This document shows positions 16,636 to 25,934 of a stretch of DNA of 64,000 bases, one piece after another. The notes under the pieces are model-generated. The model searched no databases. It had not been told where the DNA came from and saw nothing but the letters and a program-made list of their open reading frames with translations. Each line of letters opens with the position of its first letter. Within the stretch, counting starts at the first letter, position 1. Origin of the DNA: JAFMIT01 sp044341215 (GTDB taxonomy: Bacteria > Actinomycetota > Actinomycetes > S36-B12 > UBA5976); assembly GCA_044341215.1 (NCBI GenBank), contig JBIISC010000001.1:47065-111064 (forward strand). Direction: 5' to 3'. The translations under genes and the position numbers were made by a program.

Positions 16636-18225
16636 ATGAGTTGGGACAAAGTAGCAAAACAATCAGAACGATTGAAGCAGACGACTATTCGTGAGCTTTT
16701 CGATAAGAATCCTAAGAGGCCAGATCAACTAAGTGCGCAAGCTGTCGACTTATTCTTTGACTTCTCCAAACACATTATTGACGATGAATCTTTAAGCACA
16801 TTGCAAAATTTGGCTAAAGAAAGAAATGTTCGTGAAGGCATTAACAGAATGTTCTCTGGACAAAAGATCAATGTCACAGAGAATCGGTCTGTTTTACATA
16901 CGGCGCTTCGTAAACCTAAAGGACAAACCCTCATTGTTGACGGCCAAGATGTAGTAGCTGATGTTCACCTCATACTTTCTCGAATGCGCGAATTCTCCAA
17001 GGCTCTTCGAAACGGAGAGATAACTGGAGCTAATGGGCAAGAAATCAAGCATGTGGTCAATATTGGGATTGGTGGGTCTGACCTAGGGCCCGTGATGGCA
17101 TTCGAAGCTTTGAAACATTACGTCACCAAAGAACTAGATTTTCACTTTGTATCTAACGTTGACGGGGCCGACATTCACGAAGTTTTGATCAAAATCGATC
17201 CAGCGAAAACACTTTTCATAGTCGCCAGTAAAACCTTTACAACCAGCGAAACGATGACAAATGCCAACACTGCGAAGAAGTGGTTAGAAGACAATCTTGG
17301 TTCGTCTTTTGACGCTAATAATCACTTTGTTGCATTGAGCACGAACGCAGAGTTAGTCACCAAATTTGGGGTTAGTGAGCAACGCACATTCGGTTTCTGG
17401 GACTGGGTGGGAGGACGATTTAGCTTAGAGAGCGCAATAGGTCTATCAACCATGATCGCAATCGGCCCTGAAGCGTTCGATGAAATGTTAAGCGGCTTTC
17501 ATGCGATGGACGAATACTTCGCGAATACTGAAATTGAAAGCAATGTTATTGTGACAATGGCGTTACTAACCGTTTGGTATCGAAATTTCTTTGATGCTCA
17601 ATCACATGCTGTTCTTCCATATGAAAATTACCTAAAGAGGTTTCCTGCATACTTGCAGCAACTTCTTATGGAGAGTAATGGTAAGTCTGTTACTTTGGAT
17701 GGCAAAAAGGTTGACTATCAAACAAGCCCAATCTATTGGGGTGAGCCTGGCACCAATGGGCAACACTCATTTCATCAAATGCTCCATCAAGGAACAGCCT
17801 TAGTGCCAGTAGATTTCATTTTTGGAGCTAAACCGGTTTCTAACATTGGAAACCACCACACTCTTTTGTTGGCGAATGTTCTAGCCCAATCAAGCGTGCT
17901 TGCATTTGGCAAGACAGCTGCAGAGATTGCTGCCGAGGGCACAAGAGCTGAACTTGTCGAACATAAAGTTATGCCAGGTAACCGACCATCTACTGTGATT
18001 ATTTATCCAAAACTCAACCCTAGTGTGCTGGGACAACTTGTTGCGCTTTATGAACATGTAACACTCGTCCAAGGAATAATTTGGAACGTAGGATCATTTG
18101 ATCAATGGGGAGTGGAATTAGGCAAAAATGTTGCGGGTTCGATTACGCCAGCACTTGAAAATGGCGACACATCATCGTTAGATCTATCGACAGCAAGCTT
18201 GGTTGCAAAAATACGTAGTTACTGA
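16636..18225 (+). CDS. pgi: Glucose-6-phosphate isomerase
   Basis: Interconverts glucose-6-phosphate and fructose-6-phosphate. The 529-aa length fits the long bacterial form. Visible signatures are VVNIGIGGSDLGP, VASKTFTTSETMTNA, the family pattern in GFWDWVGGRFS, and YWGEPGTNGQHSFHQMLHQGT with the catalytic Glu and His. A good Shine-Dalgarno (AGGAGATAAAG) precedes the ATG 9 nt after mshC. In Mycobacterium pgi is not placed between mshC and the PAC2 gene, so this is a local insertion or rearrangement. It overlaps the convergent PAC2 gene by 7 nt. Confidence 0.96.
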   Translation: MSWDKVAKQSERLKQTTIRELFDKNPKRPDQLSAQAVDLFFDFSKHIIDDESLSTLQNLAKERNVREGINRMFSGQKINVTENRSVLHTALRKPKGQTLIVDGQDVVADVHLILSRMREFSKALRNGEITGANGQEIKHVVNIGIGGSDLGPVMAFEALKHYVTKELDFHFVSNVDGADIHEVLIKIDPAKTLFIVASKTFTTSETMTNANTAKKWLEDNLGSSFDANNHFVALSTNAELVTKFGVSEQRTFGFWDWVGGRFSLESAIGLSTMIAIGPEAFDEMLSGFHAMDEYFANTEIESNVIVTMALLTVWYRNFFDAQSHAVLPYENYLKRFPAYLQQLLMESNGKSVTLDGKKVDYQTSPIYWGEPGTNGQHSFHQMLHQGTALVPVDFIFGAKPVSNIGNHHTLLLANVLAQSSVLAFGKTAAEIAAEGTRAELVEHKVMPGNRPSTVIIYPKLNPSVLGQLVALYEHVTLVQGIIWNVGSFDQWGVELGKNVAGSITPALENGDTSSLDLSTASLVAKIRSY

Positions 18226-19046
18226 CCGCGCCTGCGTAAATATCGTTCAAACTCGTCTGCAATAGAGTCAGTTTCTTCGGTAGGCTCTTGAGTGTCTTCT
18301 AGTTGCGAGATATATGTTGCAAGCTCTTCATCGTCTGCAGCTAAAGCGTCAACTTCCTTTTCCCATTCGGCTGCTGCCTCAGTCAGATCTTCTAGTTCAA
18401 CTGCGATGTCGAGAAGTTCTTCGATAGAAGAAAGTAAAGCCAATGTAGCTTTGGGACAATTTGTACCGGCAACATAGTGGGGAACCTGAGCCCATAGAGA
18501 ACCGGCCGGTATTTCATTACGGGAAAATATGTCGACGACTACGCCGATGATTCCGGTAGGTCCGGTGTAATCAGATTCAGAAAATACTTTGTCTTCCAAA
18601 AATTCATTATCGCTAGAAGTGGCGATGACAGGGATTGGTCGATTGTGCGATATCTCACTGAGCAAAGCTCCGATAGCTACGAGTTTAACAACACCTAAAT
18701 CTTTCGCGATTTGCAAAATTTCTTGAGCGAAACTGCGCCACCGCATATTCGGTTCAATACCGCGAATAATGACGACGTCATTTTCACCTTTAGGCTGTCG
18801 TGCAATGTGAATGGTAGTCGATGGCCATTCAATAAAACGTTCGCTGTTTTCCAAAGTTGTAACGAATGGACGATTCACTTGAAAGTCGTAGTAAAGCTCG
18901 GGATCTAATTCGCTATGTAATGCCGCATCCCAAACATCAGTCAGGTGGTCTAATGCAGCACTTGCCGAATTGCCGGCATCGTTCCAGCCTTCAAAGGCCA
19001 GCAGTAGAACTGGGTCTTTGAGCGGGCGATCTAGTCGATTTTCCAC
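18219..19046 (-). CDS. PAC2 family protein (Rv2125-like)
   Basis: A 275-aa member of the PAC2 (proteasome-assembly-chaperone-like) family. LLLAFEGWNDAGNSASAALDHL and VIIRGIEPNMRWRSFAQEIL are typical. The C-terminal 80 residues are acidic and helical, ending ADEFERYLRRRGQ, as in other actinobacterial members. Biochemical function is unknown. It is retained although the 20S proteasome genes are missing from their usual place nearby. The GTG start has an AAAGGAG Shine-Dalgarno. It is divergent from metH. Confidence 0.82.
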   Translation of the reverse strand: MENRLDRPLKDPVLLLAFEGWNDAGNSASAALDHLTDVWDAALHSELDPELYYDFQVNRPFVTTLENSERFIEWPSTTIHIARQPKGENDVVIIRGIEPNMRWRSFAQEILQIAKDLGVVKLVAIGALLSEISHNRPIPVIATSSDNEFLEDKVFSESDYTGPTGIIGVVVDIFSRNEIPAGSLWAQVPHYVAGTNCPKATLALLSSIEELLDIAVELEDLTEAAAEWEKEVDALAADDEELATYISQLEDTQEPTEETDSIADEFERYLRRRGQ

Positions 19047-19077
19047 CTCACTCCTTTCGACGAACCTATGGCAACCT

Positions 19078-19099
19078 TAGCCAAGTAAACTTGGGGCTA
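19078..19099. promoter_or_regulatory. metH promoter: -10 box inside an imperfect inverted repeat
   Basis: TAAACT at 19086-19091 lies 7 nt before the metH ATG, as for a leaderless mRNA. The box sits inside an imperfect inverted repeat, TAGCCAAGT / ACTTGGGGCTA (2-nt bulge), that reaches the first base of the start codon. It could be an operator. The space is too short for a cobalamin riboswitch. Confidence 0.42.
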
Positions 19100-22000
19100 T
19101 GCGTGAAACCCGTAATGACTTGCGAAAGGCCCTCTCAGAGCGGGTATTGATAGCCGATGGCGCCATGGGAACCATGCTCCAAGCGGCCAATCCCAGTTTG
19201 GACGATTTTCAAGGATTTGAGGGTTGCAACGAGGTTTTGAACATAACTCGCCCCGACATCGTTTCTAGCGTGCACAGCGCTTACCTAGAGGTCGGAGTTG
19301 ACCTCATTGAAACCAATACATTTGGGGCAAATTGGGCAAATTTATTGGAATATGAAATTCCAGAGAGAATCTATGAATACAACTTGGCAGCAGCAAGAAT
19401 TGCAAAAGAAACCACCAACTCGTTCTCAACTAAAGATCACCCTCGTTTCGTAGTTGGTTCGATCGGACCTGGTACAAAGTTGCCTTCCCTTGGCCACACA
19501 ACTTTTGCGAACTTAAGAGATAACTATCAAGAACAAGCGCGTGGACTCATCGACGGTGGAGCGGATGCTCTGCTGATTGAAACCAGCCAAGATTTATTAC
19601 AAACCAAATCAGCCGTGATTGGTGCGATGAGGGCCAAAAAATATTTAGGAATCGACATTCCAGTGTGGGCACAAGTAACCGTCGAGACAACCGGCACAAT
19701 GTTGCTCGGTTCTGAAATTGGTGCAGCTCTAACAACGCTAGCACCACTTGGAATTGAAATTATTGGATTGAATTGCGCAACAGGTCCACTCGAAATGAGT
19801 GAGCACCTGCGTTACTTGTCGCAAAACTCGAATATCGCACTGTCGGCTATGCCAAACGCCGGTTTACCAGTTCTGACTCGCGATGGCTCTTTTTATCCGC
19901 TATCACCAGAAGAATTAGCTTTAGCGCATGAACAATTCGTAGAAAACTATGGCCTATCTCTAATTGGTGGATGTTGTGGGACTACTCCCGAGCATCTCAA
20001 AGCAGTTGTTGAGAAATTACGTGGTCGATCAATTCCGACTCGCCAGATAAACAACGAACCAAGCTCATCGTCACTTTATGTCTCAGTCCCATTCAAACAA
20101 GAGAATTCCTACCTTTCAATTGGTGAACGAACAAACGCAACTGGTTCCAAAGCATTTCGTGACGCATTGTTGGCAAATGATTTTGAAAAATGCGTAGACA
20201 TTGCTAAAGCACAGATTCGAGAAGGTGCTCATCTACTCGATTTGAACATTGACTATGTAGGCAGAGACGGCGTTGAAGACATGCGATCACTGTCTGCGTT
20301 GTTTGCAACTACTAGCACTTTGCCAATCGTGCTCGATTCAACCGAACCTGCGGTTTTGCAAGCTGGGCTCGAAAGCCTTGGTGGTAGAGCAGTTGTTAAT
20401 AGTGTGAATTACGAAGACGGCGATGGGCCAACGTCACGTTTCCAACGCACTATGGAGTTAGTGAGTGAGCACGGAGCTGCAGTTGTTGCTCTAACGATTG
20501 ATGAAACCGGCATGGCAAGAACTTGCGACCATAAAGTCGCTGTGGCAACACGTCTAATCCAGGATCTCTGTGACAACTGGAACATGCAAATACCAGACAT
20601 TATGGTTGACGCTCTGACCTTCCCAATTGTCACTGGACAGGAAGAAACCAGGCGCGACGGACTCGAAACCTTAGATGCGATTCAAAAGATATCGGCTAAG
20701 TTCCCAGGCATTCAAACAGTTCTTGGCCTTTCCAATGTCTCATTCGGATTAAATCCTGCCGCTCGACAGGTTCTAAACAGTGTTTTCTTGCTCGAAGCAG
20801 TCTCTAGGGGCTTAACCGCAGCGATTGTTCATCCTTCAAAGATCTTGCCACTTAGCAAAATTCCGAAAGAGCAAATTGACGCTGCATTGGATTTAATTTA
20901 CGACAAGCGTGTGTTTGTGAACGATATTTGCACCTTCGACCCTTTGTCGAATTTCCTCGATTTATTTGAGAATGTAGATGCACAAAATACTTCCAAGAAT
21001 CGTTTACAAGACCTACTTGCTCTACCTTTATTTGAAAGACTTTCACAAAGAATCATTGATGGCGAGAAAGAGGGTCTAGAAGAAGACTTATCGCTTGCAT
21101 TAAGCCAGAAACCTGCCTTAGCTATCGTCAATGAGAACCTGCTTGATGGAATGAAAACTGTAGGGGAGCGCTTCGGTGCAGGCACGATGCAACTTCCATT
21201 CGTACTGCAAAGCGCCGAAGTTATGAAATTTGCTGTTTCAATACTTGAACCACATATGGAAAAGTCAAATGAAAACGGAAAAGGCACGATGGTGTTAGCA
21301 ACCGTAAAGGGTGACGTGCACGATATTGGTAAGAATTTGGTAGACATCATTTTAACCAACAACGGTTACAACGTTGTCAATATCGGTATCAAACAACCTG
21401 TTAATGCAATTATAGATAGCGCAATCGAAAACGATGCTGATGTAATCGGTATGTCCGGGTTGTTAGTCAAATCAACAGTAATCATGAAAGAAAATCTTCA
21501 AGAGTTAAACACCAGAAATCTCGCTGAGCGATTCCCGGTGATTCTAGGCGGCGCAGCGCTGACAAGAACATTTGTTGAAGATGATTTACATTCAATTTAT
21601 GGAGGCGAAGTTCGCTACGCAAAAGATGCATTTGAAGGCCTTCGTCTAATGGATACATTGATGGCTATCAAACGAGGCGAATCAAATGTTTCACTACCAG
21701 ATCTGAAAAAGCGCCGCATCCAAAATTTGTCTGACACTGCAAACGAAGTGATTGACGAAGTGCGATCGGAGATCTCTTCCGATAATCCGGTTCCAGCCCC
21801 GCCATTTTTTGGTTCTCGGGTGGTCAAGGGCTTCCCGCTAAACGATTTCGTCTCCTACTTGGACGAACGCTCATTATTTTTGGGTCAATGGGGCTTAAAG
21901 CCTTCTAGAAGTGAAGATGGTGCTTCATATGATGAACTCGTTGAAACTGAGGGACGACCACGACTGAGATACTGGTTGGACCGGATTGCGAGCGAACAAA

Positions 22001-22578
22001 TTCTTGAACCCGCGGTTGTTTACGGGTATTTCCCCGCTTACAGTCAGGGCAACAGCATTTTCGTAACAGATCCAAAAGACGAAAAACAGCACGAATTCAA
22101 TTTCCCGCGTCAAGGACGCGATCGTCGCCTATGTCTCGCTGACTTCGTTAAACCATCTGACGGTAAAGATTTCATCGCGCTCCACGTGGTAACTATGGGT
22201 AGCAAAGTGTCTGCAGTAGCAAACGAGCTGTTCAAAGCGAATGATTACCGAAATTATGTAGAGCTCCACGGACTTTCAGTAGCGCTGACCGAAGCATTAG
22301 CCGAGTATTGGCATGCACGAGTTCGGCAAGAGCTTGGAATCGACGAATCTGACTCTTCACAATTGAGCGAGATTCTGAAACAGAAGTATCAAGGGGAACG
22401 CTTTTCATTTGGATATCCGGCTTGTCCAGAACTCGCTCATCAAACCGACTTGGTTAAGTTACTCGACGCCAATCGAATTGGAGTTGAGGTTTCCGAAGAA
22501 TTGCAACTGCATCCTGAACAGAGCACGTCTGCAATTATTTTTCATCATCCAGATGCAGCGTATTTCAATGCGCAATAA
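19099..22578 (+). CDS. metH: Cobalamin-dependent methionine synthase MetH
   Basis: Methylates homocysteine from methyltetrahydrofolate through cobalamin. The 1159-aa protein has all four modules: homocysteine domain (about 1-325, zinc cysteines in GLNCATGP and GGCCGTTPEH), pterin-binding domain (about 335-620, SIGERTNATGS and REGAHLLDLNIDYVG), B12 cap and B12 domain (about 640-870, cobalt-ligand His in GDVHDIGKN) and the AdoMet reactivation domain (about 900-1159, RFSFGYPACPE). No truncation is visible. Because it needs B12, the cell must make or import it; no B12 synthesis gene lies in the window. Confidence 0.96.
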   Translation: MRETRNDLRKALSERVLIADGAMGTMLQAANPSLDDFQGFEGCNEVLNITRPDIVSSVHSAYLEVGVDLIETNTFGANWANLLEYEIPERIYEYNLAAARIAKETTNSFSTKDHPRFVVGSIGPGTKLPSLGHTTFANLRDNYQEQARGLIDGGADALLIETSQDLLQTKSAVIGAMRAKKYLGIDIPVWAQVTVETTGTMLLGSEIGAALTTLAPLGIEIIGLNCATGPLEMSEHLRYLSQNSNIALSAMPNAGLPVLTRDGSFYPLSPEELALAHEQFVENYGLSLIGGCCGTTPEHLKAVVEKLRGRSIPTRQINNEPSSSSLYVSVPFKQENSYLSIGERTNATGSKAFRDALLANDFEKCVDIAKAQIREGAHLLDLNIDYVGRDGVEDMRSLSALFATTSTLPIVLDSTEPAVLQAGLESLGGRAVVNSVNYEDGDGPTSRFQRTMELVSEHGAAVVALTIDETGMARTCDHKVAVATRLIQDLCDNWNMQIPDIMVDALTFPIVTGQEETRRDGLETLDAIQKISAKFPGIQTVLGLSNVSFGLNPAARQVLNSVFLLEAVSRGLTAAIVHPSKILPLSKIPKEQIDAALDLIYDKRVFVNDICTFDPLSNFLDLFENVDAQNTSKNRLQDLLALPLFERLSQRIIDGEKEGLEEDLSLALSQKPALAIVNENLLDGMKTVGERFGAGTMQLPFVLQSAEVMKFAVSILEPHMEKSNENGKGTMVLATVKGDVHDIGKNLVDIILTNNGYNVVNIGIKQPVNAIIDSAIENDADVIGMSGLLVKSTVIMKENLQELNTRNLAERFPVILGGAALTRTFVEDDLHSIYGGEVRYAKDAFEGLRLMDTLMAIKRGESNVSLPDLKKRRIQNLSDTANEVIDEVRSEISSDNPVPAPPFFGSRVVKGFPLNDFVSYLDERSLFLGQWGLKPSRSEDGASYDELVETEGRPRLRYWLDRIASEQILEPAVVYGYFPAYSQGNSIFVTDPKDEKQHEFNFPRQGRDRRLCLADFVKPSDGKDFIALHVVTMGSKVSAVANELFKANDYRNYVELHGLSVALTEALAEYWHARVRQELGIDESDSSQLSEILKQKYQGERFSFGYPACPELAHQTDLVKLLDANRIGVEVSEELQLHPEQSTSAIIFHHPDAAYFNAQ

Positions 22579-23689
22579 GCCAATGCACTTTCGGTTTTTC
22601 TCTATTGACGTTTTTATACCAACAAGCGGATTTATCGGCCTATTGCTTATTTCTTACTTTGCGCTTCCTACTTCAATGGCACTTCTAAACGTTGATTCAG
22701 TAACGGCTGGCGTCTTCGCTCTTGCCATGGGACACGCAATGGCAATTTACATAACGATTTTCATCCACGAGTTAGGCCACGTTATTGCGGCTAAAAAGTG
22801 TAAATATGAAGTGCAAGGGATTTTTCTTCATCTTTTTGGCGGTCACACTTCATTTTTCGGGAAATACCGAAACCCTAGGGATCAGTTTTGGACCGCAATT
22901 TCTGGACCAATTTTTACTCTATTTGTTTCGGTCTTTGCGTTCGCAATCTTTAGATCTACAGATGGATTGTTAGCTAGCTTGAGTTCATGGCTGCTTTGGT
23001 CGAGTATCGCAATTACCGTGGTAAACCTTCTGCCCGGCGTTCCACTCGATGGCGGTGGAATTGTGGCAAGTTTGGTTTGGAAAATCACAGGAAGTCAAAC
23101 GAAAGGGCAACTTGTCGGTGGCTATGGTGGGTATTTTGTTGCAGCGCTTTGGGTGGCATCACCTTTCTTGTATCAATACCTGTTCGGTTGGGTGGTAACC
23201 CAAATAGATATCTTGTTCAGCACGATGATTGGTGTCTGGCTGTTTTCGGCTGCCAGAATGACTGTAAAGATGTCTAAATTTCAATCCACTCCGATTTTAG
23301 ACATCGATCAATTTCATGCTCTAACTATTAAGGATGTAGCTCGAAGAGCAATAGCGGTCGACGAGCAACTTAGCCTTGATGCCGCATTGAATCAAATGCG
23401 AGATGTAGGCGCTGGAAGTATTTTGGTTCAATCAGGTGACAAAATTGTTGGGATTGTGCATGAAAAATATCTTGAGGCCAACGAAGACATTGACAATACA
23501 AGTCCGGTTAAAGAATTCGCATCTCGTGCGAGAATAGAAGAAGCGATAAATTACACCGAGACAATTGCACACAATCCAAATATCGATACTTCGTTCTTGC
23601 ATGGTCAATGGATAACCGTTGACGATACTGGAGCTATTTTCGGTGTTCTTCATCGTTCAGATATCGCAACAAGATTGAAAAGATCATGA
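22568..23689 (+). CDS. M50 family site-2 protease with C-terminal CBS-like region
   Basis: An intramembrane zinc metalloprotease of the Rip3 type. It has HELGH (catalytic Glu) in the second or third membrane segment and LLPGVPLDGGG, the second active-site motif with the Asp ligand. About six membrane segments precede a cytosolic region (about 235-373) that resembles a CBS pair (DAALNQMRDVGAGSILVQ, VDDTGAIFGVLHRSDI). Such proteases cut membrane-bound regulators. Start is uncertain: ATG at 22568 overlaps the metH stop; ATG at 22583 is the alternative. The stop overlaps trmI by 4 nt. Confidence 0.82.
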   Translation: MRNKPMHFRFFSIDVFIPTSGFIGLLLISYFALPTSMALLNVDSVTAGVFALAMGHAMAIYITIFIHELGHVIAAKKCKYEVQGIFLHLFGGHTSFFGKYRNPRDQFWTAISGPIFTLFVSVFAFAIFRSTDGLLASLSSWLLWSSIAITVVNLLPGVPLDGGGIVASLVWKITGSQTKGQLVGGYGGYFVAALWVASPFLYQYLFGWVVTQIDILFSTMIGVWLFSAARMTVKMSKFQSTPILDIDQFHALTIKDVARRAIAVDEQLSLDAALNQMRDVGAGSILVQSGDKIVGIVHEKYLEANEDIDNTSPVKEFASRARIEEAINYTETIAHNPNIDTSFLHGQWITVDDTGAIFGVLHRSDIATRLKRS

Positions 23690-24555
23690 CAAAATTCGAA
23701 TTCGGCGATCGGGTGCAAGTTTCAGATGCCAAGGGAAACAAACGCACTGTAGTGCTCACACAAGGCGGTAGTTACCACACCCATAAAGGCGCAATTTCCC
23801 ACGATGACATTGTGGGATTAGACGACGCCAGCATTGTTACATCTACATCAGGAACTGAGTATCTAGCCATAAAACCGCTTTTGCTTGACCATGTACTTTC
23901 AATGCCACGTGGCGCGGCAGTCATTTATCCTCGTGATTCTGCATCAATCATCGTTGAAGCTGACATTTTTCCGGGGGCTGTTGTTGTTGAAGCTGGAGTT
24001 GGCAGTGGTGGATTGAGTTGCTATCTACTTCGAGCAATCGGTGAAAGTGGTTTTCTGTATTCATTTGAACGCCGCGAAGATTTCGCTTTGACAGCTCAAA
24101 AAAATGTGGACGCATACATTGGTAAAACTCCAGAAAATTGGCAAGTTCGAGTAGGGGATTTGCAACAAGAGGATCATGCGAATGATTTGTACGGAAAGGT
24201 AGATCGCATAGTTCTGGACATGCTTGCTCCTTGGGAATGTTTAAAAACAGCATTTTCATTATTGAAACCAGGCGGCGTGCTGTGTATTTACGTTGCCACC
24301 ACCACACAAATGTCGAGAACAGCAGAAACGATGAAGTTGCTCGATTGCTGGACACCTGTAAGAGCCTACGAACTTCTAACTCGTGGATGGCATCTCGAAG
24401 GATTATCAGTCCGACCCGAACACCGTATGGTTGGCCATACTGGCTTTCTTATGACGACTCGGCGCATGGCTGATGGCTTGAAACCTCTAGTAAAAAGATC
24501 CAAGCCCGCTCCCGGCGCTTACGGGCAGGATTGGACACCACCAGAAATCGAATAG
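23686..24555 (+). CDS. trmI: tRNA (adenine-58-N1)-methyltransferase TrmI
   Basis: Methylates A58 in the T-loop of tRNAs. The 289-aa protein has an N-terminal small domain, a SAM-binding motif VVEAGVGSGGLS (about 98-109; GSG followed by G where many homologues have A), YSFERREDF and LDMLAPWE, followed by GGVLCIYVATTTQ. Rv2118c is the well-known homologue at the same chromosomal place. It starts on the ATGA overlap with the M50 protease gene. In relatives the proteasome gene block follows; here an FKBP gene follows instead. Confidence 0.93.
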   Translation: MTKFEFGDRVQVSDAKGNKRTVVLTQGGSYHTHKGAISHDDIVGLDDASIVTSTSGTEYLAIKPLLLDHVLSMPRGAAVIYPRDSASIIVEADIFPGAVVVEAGVGSGGLSCYLLRAIGESGFLYSFERREDFALTAQKNVDAYIGKTPENWQVRVGDLQQEDHANDLYGKVDRIVLDMLAPWECLKTAFSLLKPGGVLCIYVATTTQMSRTAETMKLLDCWTPVRAYELLTRGWHLEGLSVRPEHRMVGHTGFLMTTRRMADGLKPLVKRSKPAPGAYGQDWTPPEIE

Positions 24556-24618
24556 CGCTTAAATCAAATAACTTAGAACTATCAACAATTACAATTTAGG
24601 CAAGAGAAAGAGTTAACA

Positions 24619-24975
24619 ATGGAAAAACCACAAATTGATTTTTACCCAGAACCAGCGCCAAAGAATCTAGTCATAAAAGACATCACGGTAGGTGATGGGG
24701 CTGAAGCTGCTCTTGGAGGCCGAGTAACCGTCCACTATGTTGGCGTTAACTACGAGACCGGTGAACAATTCGATGCTTCTTGGGATCGTGGCGAGCCTGC
24801 AACGTTTGGTCTAAACGGACTTATCAAGGCTTGGCAGGACGGAATTCCAGGTATGAAGGTTGGTGGGCGCCGAGAACTTATCTGTCCACCAGACACTGCC
24901 TACGGCACTTCTGGTGGCCACAGGCTCTCAGGACAAACTCTGATCTTCGTAATTGACTTGCTACAGGTTGCTTGA
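24619..24975 (+). CDS. FKBP-type peptidyl-prolyl cis-trans isomerase
   Basis: A 118-aa single FKBP domain without a signal peptide, so cytosolic. Active-site residues are visible in VTVHYVGVNYETGEQFDASWDRG, LIKAWQDGIPGMKVGGRRELICP and AYGTSG. A Shine-Dalgarno-like AGAAAGAG precedes the ATG. In Streptomyces FKBP genes lie between pafA and pafB; here the FKBP directly couples to pafB (TGATG), which marks where the proteasome block would have been. Confidence 0.92.
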   Translation: MEKPQIDFYPEPAPKNLVIKDITVGDGAEAALGGRVTVHYVGVNYETGEQFDASWDRGEPATFGLNGLIKAWQDGIPGMKVGGRRELICPPDTAYGTSGGHRLSGQTLIFVIDLLQVA

Positions 24976-25934
24976 TGGCAAGTGAGGAGACATCCGAGGA
25001 GTTTCCACCGCTAGGTGACGATCAAGTCACTGAACGATTGGTAAACCTCGTTATGTTGCTCACAAGCAGCAGATACGGTTTCACAAAAGTTGAAATTGCC
25101 GAACGAGTCCCAGGCTATTCAGATAGTGCAGCCGCCATGGAAAGAATGTTTGAACGCGATAAAAGAATTCTTGCAGTTAACAACATCAATCTTTCGGAAC
25201 CAAATAATGACGACGATTACAGATATAAAATTTCACTTAAAACTGCCACGCTACCTGAATTGCAATTCACCACCAAAGAGCAAGAAATCTTGCGTGCCGC
25301 AACTTTGGCTTGGGAAAACACGTCGCAGAGAGCTGACGCAGTGCTGTTACAGACAAAACTTGAATCCATTGGCATAACCGGCACTGCAAACAAAAGCATT
25401 GCCAATTTTGATTTACCTTTGGATTTAGAGTCTGTCTTTTCAGCGCTATCTGAAAAAAGAATTCTAAAATTTGAATATCGCCGCCCCGAACAAGCTGACA
25501 CGACCAAACGCGAACTCGAAATTTGGGGAGTCGCTGTTCGAAATGGATCTTGGTTTATATATGGCAAAGACCGAATCAGAGATGCGGTTCGAGTTTTCAA
25601 TCTTTTTCGAGTTGAAGGAAGTTTCTCCATTAGTGGCGAAGCGAGTTCATATGAAATTCAGACAGTAGATTTAAATGAACTTTTAGATCCGAGCAACCGA
25701 GATGACATTAGTTATCAAGTAACTTTGGAAGTCGCGCAAGGAAAAGGCGAGTACTGGCGCGATTTAGCAGGGCTATCAGATTTAGACGCATCCGCCCGAA
25801 CATTAAGTGTTCTATTGGATAACCCATTGGAACAAATTTCCCGACTAGCAGCTGACGCACCTGGCGTAGTTGTAAAGGCGCCGAAAGAAGTTATTCATTT
25901 GGTATCGAATCTGGTCTGGGGCAATTATGAATAG
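24975..25934 (+). CDS. pafB: PafB, WYL-domain transcriptional regulator
   Basis: With PafC it forms the activator of the LexA-independent DNA-damage response in mycobacteria. The 319-aa protein has an N-terminal winged helix (about 15-75, RLVNLVMLLTSSRYGFTKVEIAERV) and a WYL domain (about 150-220, EYRRPEQADTTKRELEIWGVAVRNGSWFIYGKD, where WFIYG is the WYL core). ATG at 24975 overlaps the FKBP stop (TGATG) and is preferred to the TTG one codon earlier. It overlaps pafC by 8 nt. Confidence 0.92.
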   Translation: MASEETSEEFPPLGDDQVTERLVNLVMLLTSSRYGFTKVEIAERVPGYSDSAAAMERMFERDKRILAVNNINLSEPNNDDDYRYKISLKTATLPELQFTTKEQEILRAATLAWENTSQRADAVLLQTKLESIGITGTANKSIANFDLPLDLESVFSALSEKRILKFEYRRPEQADTTKRELEIWGVAVRNGSWFIYGKDRIRDAVRVFNLFRVEGSFSISGEASSYEIQTVDLNELLDPSNRDDISYQVTLEVAQGKGEYWRDLAGLSDLDASARTLSVLLDNPLEQISRLAADAPGVVVKAPKEVIHLVSNLVWGNYE

